A stretch of DNA of 53,997 nt. It comes from Rhypophila decipiens. Lineage: Eukaryota > Ascomycota > Sordariomycetes > Sordariales > Naviculisporaceae. The notes beneath the pieces were generated by a model. The model was not told where the DNA came from and ran no database searches. It saw nothing but the letters and a program-made list of their open reading frames with translations. The position numbers and the translations under genes are program-made. Of the stretch, positions 25,757 to 33,751 are shown piece by piece. Numbering within the stretch: position 1 is the first letter of the stretch; each line of letters begins with the position of its first letter. The stretch is taken from assembly GCA_033297075.1 (NCBI GenBank), contig MU858277.1:1-53997 (forward strand), given 5' to 3'.

Positions 25757-27124
25757 ACTTTACGTGTGGTGGCCGAACTTGTTTGAGATTATTAGATTAC
25801 ACCTGACAGAGTTGAAGTCATGTCAAAATGAGGGGCTCGTGAAAAAGCCATTGCCCATGAGGATTTTATCGACGAGGTCAAAACAAGCTACTGGCCTGTG
25901 TGGTTGACACTATTCCCATCGTCGTTAGATAAACGGCCCCCAAGACTGATTCCACACGTAGCGGCAAGCACTTGCCGTGGGGCGGGTGTTGGACGAATGA
26001 GGACATGATCGACGGTCAGGTCAACAACAATCCTCGGAGACTGGGTGGTCAATTGACTCAATTCCACACTTTCATGTCGGTGAGTTGCTTCATGGTCAAT
26101 GTCGCATATCAAAGCCATGGAAGATTCTCATTGTCACAAACAGGTTGGTTCCCTCTTGGTGAAGCAGCTCCAAGGGGTCGTCGAGAAATATTGGCCTGCA
26201 ATGCCAGAGCATCTGCTGCATTTTGCGAATTGAGATGGTGTTGCTGCGGCTGGAATCCTAATGCGACTCTGCTAAACCCTTATTGGCCAAGCGGATTTCT
26301 CCATCGCAACCGCCCTTTTTGGGACGTTTGACGTTAGGTAAGCAGACCTTTAGATAAGCAATCTCGTATCAGCCCAGTAGCACACATCCGTGTTTTCCCC
26401 GAGCTGTGGTACCTAACCTCCTCTCTGGTTCATCCACCTCGTTACCCTGCCCCAAATCCGTCACCGACAAAAGCACGCCGAAGGAATTGGTACGACCATG
26501 GAATTGCCTTCCGATCGTACCAATGGAATCTTGGGAACCGGGCAAGTAATCGGCATGTACCGAGCACGGATACAGAGGTTTCACCAGCAAGTTACCGTCA
26601 CGAGGATGGGATAACGCCGGAACGCAATGCCGTCAGGAGCAAAAAACCGGCCACAAAGAGCTTCATACAAGATGCATGGATCAAGTTGGTGTCGATGGAC
26701 GAGTTTTGGACTCCAATGTCATGGTTGCGAATTTATTGCCTTTCTCGGCCAGATCACTCGCCGGGTTGCCGGGACCAATGACGACGAGGACATCATATGC
26801 ACATACGAACAGCACATCGATATCGATTCGGCCGTATTGAAACATGGCATCGGTGCCCTTGCAGCTGTTGCTGCTTGACTGATTATAATCAAGCAGACCG
26901 CCACCAGGTTCTCGATCAAGTTTCATCTTGCGACTTCTTCTTTCCTTCTCTTCAATATCATCACTAATATCAATACCACATTGACGCTTTTTTATTTTGA
27001 AATTTGCCTCTCTCGCTCACTCATTTACTTGTTACTCAATCCTTGTACTTTCGGGTTTTTTTTTTCTTCCTTTCATGCTTTGCATAAATACCTGACGCCT
27101 TCGAGGTTATTCTCATGTTCTAAT
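25757..27124. promoter_or_regulatory. Divergent intergenic region between P450 and MFS transporter
   Basis: A 1368-base region serving as promoter for two divergently transcribed cluster genes. Only shadow open frames are present. The last 200 bases before the MFS start are rich in T and C tracts (for example a T run near 27056-27065), typical of a fungal promoter or leader. No specific operator pair is obvious by eye. Confidence 0.45.
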
Positions 27125-29607
27125 ATGATCCATGCCATTTCTCATACCTCACCGGCAGTAACAACAACTGGAGAGCCGACGACTGCTACAACGACGCGAC
27201 AAGATGGTGAAGATGGAGATTCACATTCGCATATGACACACGATCATGACGATACAAATGCGTCCAGAACCGAATACGATTCAACGTCCGAGGAGAAGAA
27301 ACAACGCCAAACATCTGAAGACGCGCATCCAGACGACGAGAATGTCCTTGCAGGAGTCAGTATGGATATTCCGGTCAGGGATGCGACCGCAGACGAAAAT
27401 GCAAGAGAAGACGCCCAAACTGCAAAGGGCATCATTTACCTTGATGGTCTCCGGTTCAACCTGATTGCCGGATGGTGAGTCGAGTTGATTTTCCTTCCAG
27501 GTTCTCACCTGCTTTCTTGTCCTCCCTGCCCCCTTTCACCGCAACTGTCCAAAATCTCCGAATACTGGTTGCCTCGGTCCCACCGCCACATTTGACGAGA
27601 TACCATGTTACAGCAATCTTCGTCCGGTGATACAAGTGGCTGCCTGGGATAGAAAAGATACCCGGTGTGGGTAACACACAAACACCCATTCCATCGGAGT
27701 TCCAGAAGGAGATCCCGAACTCAGACTAGCCCAGTTCACCATAGCTTGCAAGACGCGTCAGAAAGTTAATTCGACACTCAATGTGAAACACACACTTACA
27801 CACCGTGAACAGCATCGCCGTCGTGCTGTTTTTAATATCGATCGAGACATCCATTGCGACTACTTCGCTCAAGTCCATCACGGATGAGCTCGGCGGGTTC
27901 GAGAGGTCGAGCTGGATACTGTCGAGTTACATGTTGGGCTATGTTGGTATGTTGGTCTGTCCTTCGCATGGTTACACTGGCAAGCAGGATGGCAGAGTTG
28001 AGCTGACATTGGCCACTGCATACAGCTGTCATTGTCATATTTGCCAAACTCAGCGACATATATGGACGCAAGCTGGTCTTTATCGTCTGTATTGCCATAT
28101 TTACCGTCTTTTCGGTCGCTTGTGGTGCTGCCAAGACTTTAGATCAGTTGTAGGTTGTTTGTTGTCCATCCCTCTCGAACCAATCCTTGTTTGCTAACTG
28201 CATGTTTCATCAAGAATCATTCTACGGGGGCTCCAGGGTCTTGGAGGCGGCGGCTGTTTTGCCCTTTGCGCTATTATGATGACCGAGATCGTTCCTCCGG
28301 ATCAATACGGTGCCTTGATGGCCAAGATCGGCATCGCCATCATCATTGCCACGGTTCTGGGACCAATTGTGGGTGGTGAAATCAGTAGCACGACTACGTG
28401 GCGATGGATCTTTTGGTTCAAGTGAGTCTCAGCTGTTTCTCAACCCTATATGATGTACTCAGGAGTGGAATGGGCTGACGACCTGATGGTGCAGCGTCCC
28501 AATAGGTGTGGTAACACTTGTCCTAGCAACGCTCGCCATTCCGAATCGCTTTCCATACCATGGAAGACCTGAACAGAACCCGTTCCACAAAACGACGGCT
28601 AAAATCACGTTTTCTCGGCTCGACCTTCCGGGGTTCGCCCTCCTCATGCTTGCGACGCTCTCTTTCACTGCATGTTTCCAGGAAGCCGACACCACTTTCC
28701 CTTGGAGCTCGGCCTATGTCATTACCTTGCTGGTTGGGTCGGTTGTTCTTTGGATCGCCCTATTAGTATGGGAGCGGCGCGTCACGCAGTGTGCAGGAAT
28801 ACGAGAGCCCGTTTTGCCGTGGAGATTCTTCACAAACAGGGGAATGGTCGGGATTCTATTGGGCATGATATTCACAGGCTGTGTCATGTCAACCATTGCC
28901 TTCCAGCTGCCCCAGCGATACCAGTTTGTCGACCACCTGGACCCAATCCAAGCTGGAGTTCGAGTGCTTCCCTTTGGTGGCGCATTTCCGGTTGGGATGA
29001 TAGGGGCATCCTTTCTTGGCTCCAAGGTCAAAGTGCCCGCGATTCATTTGGTCATGTTCGGCACTGTCTTGCAGATCGTTGGATGTGCCCTCCTCGGTAC
29101 GCAGTCCACAACGGGCGAGATATCTCCTACTGTGTACGGTTCACAGGTCGTCGCTGGCATGGGATGTGGAATGACCTACCAGATGTTTTATCTCTTGATT
29201 CCGTTTACGGTCACCGAGTCAGATAAAGGCTAGTATTTGGTCTCACTGTTACCCAAAAACATCATATATCAGCAAGTCCAGCTAACAGTTCCCGTCGTTT
29301 TGTAGCCGTCGGAATGGGTGCAGGGAACCAGTTTCGAATGACCGGCAGTGCATTCGGTCTGGCCATCACCACCTCGGTCTTCAATGCCTATATCCGAGCC
29401 CAATTGTCAGAGTTGGGCGTGACAAGCACTCTCCAGGGCTTGTCGTCTGATTTCTTAGATGCACTGCCTGGCCATCTGAAGGATGCTGCGGGTCAGATCC
29501 TGTCGGATGGCTACAACCGCCAGATGCTGGTCCTCTGCGGTTTTGCAGCTGCCCAGTTCCCTGCTGCTTTATTGCTCTGGCGGAAAAAGCAGATTGTAAC
29601 TGTTTAG
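27125..29607 (+). CDS. MFS multidrug/toxin efflux transporter with one GC-AG intron
   Basis: Six exons join in frame to 616 aa: 27125-27474, 27813-27946, 28026-28149, 28215-28421, 28495-29228 and 29306-29607. A polar N-terminal tail of about 110 aa, rich in Asp, Glu, Thr and His (SHSHMTHDHDD), precedes the first membrane helix. The MFS motif A region reads KLSDIYGRK, and GLQGLGGGG and GPIVGGEIS match later conserved loops. The hydrophobic pattern suggests a 14-span drug:H+ antiporter. The last intron (29229-29305) starts with GC: AAAG|GCTAGT..TTGTAG|CC. It is the only junction that joins ESDK to AVGMGAGNQF in frame. The first intron is long, 338 nt. The position opposite the P450 suggests export of the cluster product and self-protection. 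The substrate is inferred from context only. Confidence 0.93.
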
Positions 29608-29820
29608 CCGTTCCCCTTTTGGGTTTATCTGGGTCTTGAGGCGTCTGGGCGGCTGTAAACATTATCTATATCAATCAGGGGCCGGTCCCCTGGCAATGCT
29701 GTATTTATCCATGGGCCATGGCTACCCGAGTCATGACCCACATTTTCCACATGTCCGAGTCAGATTCCTATCTTTGCTCCCCACTCACTCTTAGAGTTAA
29801 TACTACCCTCTGTGCTTCAA

Positions 29821-29902
29821 GGCGTGGTGGCAGAGTGGTCTAATGCGCAAGACTAGAAATCTTGTCTCTTCGGAGGCGTCTGTTCAAATCAGGCCCACGT
29901 CG
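29821..29902 (+). tRNA. tRNA-Ser (anticodon AGA), second copy
   Basis: 82 nt with the same acceptor, D and anticodon arms as the copy at 12389-12470, loop CTAGAAA giving anticodon AGA, and discriminator G. It differs only in the variable arm (CTC-TTC-GGAG in place of TTCC-TTC-GGGA) and at one T-loop base (TTCAAAT for TTCGAAT, allowed in a B box). A T5 run at about 29907-29911 is the Pol III terminator. The flanks of the two copies are unrelated, so this is not a recent long duplication. Confidence 0.96.
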
Positions 29903-30351
29903 TTTGCTTTTTGAGAAGCAGAGCTTTGTCTGCTTGGTTTTATTTTTGCCCGAGCTTCGTTGATACCTCGCTTAATTAAAAATGTGCTCTTTGAACACCA
30001 CTGCTCGCCCCGAGGGGCCGTGATAGAGCGTTTCTGCTGATAATTGTAGTTTATGGTTGTCATAATCTTATTTGTCGTTGACTATCTGTATTACTACACT
30101 AGACCGAAAATGCAACCTTTGTATATATGTGCACTTTGGAATTGCGAGAAGAAATGAATACGAATCAACATCACAGACATCTCCATCTCCGGATCCCCGG
30201 TCATTTATCTCGCCCCGATATGACATGCCTATCTCACGTAGCTAGAGAACGTTGACCACAGGAAGCAAAATCTTTTCCAGCCAGCAAGGGAAGAGAAAGT
30301 CCTGGTGAGCAAAGAATAAGAGGCCAGTCTTTAGCAGCCACGGCGCATCGT
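29903..30351. other. Spacer after tRNA-Ser
   Basis: About 450 bases between the tRNA terminator and the 3' end of the small secreted-protein gene. No gene or repeat recognised. It is AT-rich around 29950-30150. Confidence 0.4.
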
Positions 30352-30680
30352 TTAATAGCCGACGCAGCACTGAATGCTGGTCCCTCCTGGGCAGTAGCCT
30401 CTATACGATCATGAACAGAAGTCATTAGCACCAATTTAAAGCGCATTGTGTGCACATGCACAAGTGTATGTGATTTTACGTCGTTTGTGATAGAATGAGG
30501 AGGAAAAGTAGAGAAAAGACGGCCAAGTATGTACGCAACCCAAAATCCGCCCATCTTGACGCACGGGAACGTGCTTCTATTTTGGCAGTAGCCGTTGCCG
30601 GAGGGCGACGAGCACGCCGCGGCAGAGACCGTCGAGGCGAGGCATGCAAGGACGGCAGTTGTGATGACGGTGAGCTTCAT
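30352..30680 (-). CDS. Small secreted protein with one six-cysteine module (64 aa)
   Basis: Two exons: 30680-30535 and 30400-30352. The intron is 134 nt, with donor GC|GTACAT and acceptor GTATAG|A, phase 2. Without splicing the frame runs on into an unrelated tail; with splicing it ends in GYCPGGTSIQCCVGY and a stop. An 18-20-aa signal peptide (MKLTVITTAVLACLAS..) precedes a mature chain of about 44 aa with exactly six cysteines: C-x8-C-x7-C-x11-C-x7-CC. The same module occurs twice in the protein encoded at 32206-32825, with the intron at the same place and phase. Similar C..GYCPG..QCC modules are, as I recall, found N-terminal to lysozyme-like domains of fungi; here the module stands alone. 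It is probably a disulphide-stabilised extracellular protein. The function (effector, antimicrobial or wall binding) is unknown. Confidence 0.75.
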
Positions 30681-32205
30681 TTTGATATAGTGGATGTAAA
30701 TGAACAACAGCTGGGGTGTACTTGGTTATCTTGGGCGGAGAGAGAGAGCTCGGGCAGGGTAGTAAGCACGTAGGTCAGAGTGGTGTTGGTCGAAAGAGGT
30801 GGCGGCTAGGAAGGAAGAGAGGCAATGCCACGGTAACACCAGCTTCTTATACCCATAATGACAACTTCTCATCACCTGTGATTACTCTTTCAGGTCTATT
30901 CAACTCCTCTTGGCGCAAAGAGGGGTCACAGTTTTGTCTTTCGATTCGTTGTCAGTCTAGACTAATAACTGGGTGGCATGCAGCTGCTCGTGTGCCAGGG
31001 AAGTTGTCTCTAGTACCAAGTTGACCTGACCGAATCCGAGATGGATGTGCAGACTTGTGGCGTGAGGACTGACGAGATCTCCGTTCCCTGTCTACCGTCC
31101 ATTGCCGTCTTGCGATCCGTACTAGTACGAAGTGGAAGGACAGGACAAAAGGATGAAACATCAGTTCAGCTATCGCATTACCTGGACATGGAATGAATCA
31201 TACGTGTGACTTGCCATTCGTTATCTTTTTGCATACGATGCCTGCCGAGGCAGGCCTGGTATATACACCGGTCTTGGCTGCATGCTCTTGACGCGGGTTA
31301 AAGAACTGTTCTGTGTTCTATCCCCCCATCACTTGGCAAGTCATATATCAACATCTCGCAAAAGAGGTGGGAGAACGGACCTCCGGGAAGCCCTCCCGTG
31401 TGCTTTCTTTCATTGTATCATCCCCTGATAAGATCATTGAGCACTGAGCCTTACCCTTTTCCAGGTCTAAAATTGTTGAAACCTCTGAAGATCTCCTGTT
31501 GTCTGTCGAGCTCAGAGTCCACGACCAAGTTACCTATCCAAGACGCCTCTGAACCAAACTTGCAGTCTGGTCAAAAACCTGGACGAGCATGGGCGAGGTT
31601 CCATTGCCACTGTTCAGTATCCCGTTCGCGACCAATCACCGCAGCGGAGCAATCTACCCAGTATGAACGCAGGGTGGCATTCGCTACCGTTGAAATGTGG
31701 ACGGAATGCGCCACCCCACAGTTCCCCGGGCCATATCCTGCCAAGCAGTTCAATCCAGGCCCCAGGGGTCACGCAAAGATTGGATGTCATGTGTCAACTG
31801 AGGCCTGTTGTCACCTTCTGCCCCTGGAAATGACCATGGCTCTATATTTGGATGGCGGCAGGCACAAGCAGTTCCAACTTCCTGGCATCTTTATTAATGC
31901 AACGGAACGATCCACACTTTTTACCTGGACTCGCTACAACAAGGGCATGGGTTGTTGACATCAGTACCACCCAGTTGTCCAACAGATAATGGCCCAGACG
32001 TTCAAAAGATTGTCGGTCGTCCGACCCCTCATTGAGCCAAGACATGGAGCCAAGACCGTTGTCATGAAGACTGGTCCAAAGATGTTGCCATTGTTAGTCT
32101 ATATAAGAACAGAGTAGTCGTGTCTCACCAACTATCCTCGACTTTGTTGTGGCCATCAAACCTTGATAGAAAATATTATACCGGTCAACTCTCCCTTGTT
32201 ACAAT
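30681..32205. other. Divergent intergenic region between the two secreted-protein genes
   Basis: 1.5 kb. The two six-cysteine genes are transcribed away from each other across it, so both promoters are here. A TATA-like TATATAAG lies about 100 bases upstream of the second gene (near 32099-32106). The 186-codon open frame 31398-31958 has no domain or signal peptide and is not called. Confidence 0.45.
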
Positions 32206-32825
32206 ATGAAGCTATCTATCCTCTCCATCGCCGCCCTCAGTGGCCTTGCCGCTGCTATTGATGAGCTCTGCAGTTACGGCGGTGTAAGTTCAAGCCCCCT
32301 TGATCAGGCCATACACACACCTACGTCATGGGAGTACAAGAATTACATCCTCTCTCCAGCCCCATTTTATCTTTACCCGACTGTTGCTCCTCAAAGAACA
32401 GAGAAATGTTCTTGCCAAACATAGCCCAACTAACAAGCAACTCTTGACATCAACAGGCATTTGGAACCTGCCAGACTACGAGCTGGTGCAATGGAAGAGG
32501 AGGCAGATCCGACGTAACGGGCGCTTGCCCCGGCCAGCCGGCAAATGTCCGCTGCTGCTTCGCCCCCAGATGTGGCAGTGGCGGGTGGTGCGACCACACA
32601 AGCGCCCGCTGTCGTGAATTCGGCGGACAGTTTCTACCGTATGCTCTCCTTCCCAATTTCCCTGTGGGAAGCTTATATCTTCCGTTCTATCCTCCCACTT
32701 CCGCGAAGGAGACCTAGGTCGATTGGGAAGGATCAACCATGATAGCCTTTTACTAACTCTTTATAATTACTCACAGGAATCTATGCCCCGGCCCAACAAA
32801 CTACAGGTGCTGCGTTGGTGCTTAA
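32206..32825 (+). CDS. Secreted protein with two tandem six-cysteine modules (102 aa)
   Basis: Three exons: 32206-32283, 32457-32638 and 32777-32825. The introns use GTAAGT..ACAG and GTATGC..ACAG, and the phases close to 309 nt with stop. The signal peptide is MKLSILSIAALSGLAAA. Module 1 runs from CSYGGAFGTCQTTSWC to CPGQPANVRCC. Module 2 runs from CGSGGWCDHTSARC to CPGPTNYRCC and the C-terminus VGA. Each has six cysteines in the pattern C..C..C..C-x7-CC. The second intron lies two residues before CPG in phase 2, exactly where the single intron of the 30352-30680 gene lies, and both last exons are 49 nt. The two genes are therefore paralogues, one with one module and one with two. No enzyme domain is attached. 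An extracellular role is likely; the specific function is unknown. Confidence 0.78.
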
Positions 32826-33014
32826 AGCACGCCAAATCGGAAGCAAACCTGGCGACTCCTAGCCGTCTAACATATCCGGCAAGGGACTCGAGCTGAAGGA
32901 ACTATAGCCGTGGGAACCATGTCGAGATCAAGACGACAGGCGATATAAGCAATAGTATGGAAAATGGTTGAAGCTTCGTAGGCTTGCTGTCTTGTTTATT
33001 TTAGTCATGATGAA

Positions 33015-33351
33015 ATACAAATAGGCCCCTAATATACAGGCACCAGTCTTCATATATACAGGCACTATACTTGTTGGAATAAATGCCTTGACTGGCTGGA
33101 ATAAATACCTTGACCTACTAGAATAAATAAATTAACTAGCTGGAATAAATGCCTTGACTTACTAGAATAAATTAAACATTAACTAGCTGGAATAAATGCC
33201 TTAACCGGCTAGAATAAATATCTTGACTAGCTAGAATCGAGGCCCTAACTAGATAGTCTAGACTGTAATAAATACCTTAACTAGCTGGAATAAATACCTT
33301 GACTAGAGTTAAATAATACCTTAAGTAGTTAGAATAAATATCTTGAGAAAT
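33015..33351. repeat. Array of 22-bp repeats (forward orientation) with a second 22-bp family at its start
   Basis: The array opens with units of a CAGGCAC family (33037-33058 and 33059-33080). It continues with about twelve units of consensus TRGAATAAATRCCTTGACTAGC from 33075 to 33351. Most units are exactly 22 bp; one is 25, one 20, and one is interrupted by a 12-bp fragment. The CAGGCAC family recurs at the window end (53919-53984). GGCACYAGTCT-type sequence occurs on both sides of the array in opposite orientation (33039-33049 and 33369-33376), a weak inverted flank. Confidence 0.85.
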
Positions 33352-33385
33352 TCAAATTAGAGTATTAGACTAGTGCCTATATATG

Positions 33386-33664
33386 TGTTGGATCAAACGC
33401 TGTAAGCGAAGGTTCTGGCAGTGGCCAGAACCATGTATTTGTAATAAGTTGCCACAGCCGCGTAAACTGACGCGTAATGGCTTGCCACCATTCACAACTA
33501 TAAGAGGCTCTCTGGCGAGGCCAGAGAACCGAGATAGAGAAAGTAAGAACAACAGACCTGATCACAACGCATAACAGCCTGCCGCAGCAGTAGGCCTCGT
33601 GCAACGTGATCTGGGTCCGTGACTCCACCACTTCAGACGTCTTTACATTAAATTGCAACCAACA
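33386..33664. mobile_element. Solo LTR (279 bp) with 5-bp target duplication ATATG
   Basis: It begins TGTTGGATC and ends CCAACA, giving TGTTG..CAACA termini. ATATG stands immediately before (33381-33385) and immediately after (33665-33669): a perfect 5-bp duplication. Inside are a hairpin GGTTCTGGC/GCCAGAACC, a TATAAG box, and a second hairpin CTCTCTGGC-GAG-GCCAGAGA. The 270-bp element at 38518-38787 has the same architecture and related sequence in the TATA/hairpin segment. It is the footprint of an LTR retrotransposon lost by LTR-LTR recombination. The superfamily cannot be assigned without internal sequence. Confidence 0.9.
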
Positions 33665-33751
33665 ATATGAGAGGTGGTGCCTGAACATTAGGCCCCTACA
33701 GATAATTTGCATCCCATATCCATTCCGAAATTTCAACTTTGCCAGACAAGA

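Noticed and set aside
31398..31958. 186-codon open frame between the two cysteine-rich genes
   Set aside because: No recognisable domain or secretion signal; lies in a divergent promoter region.
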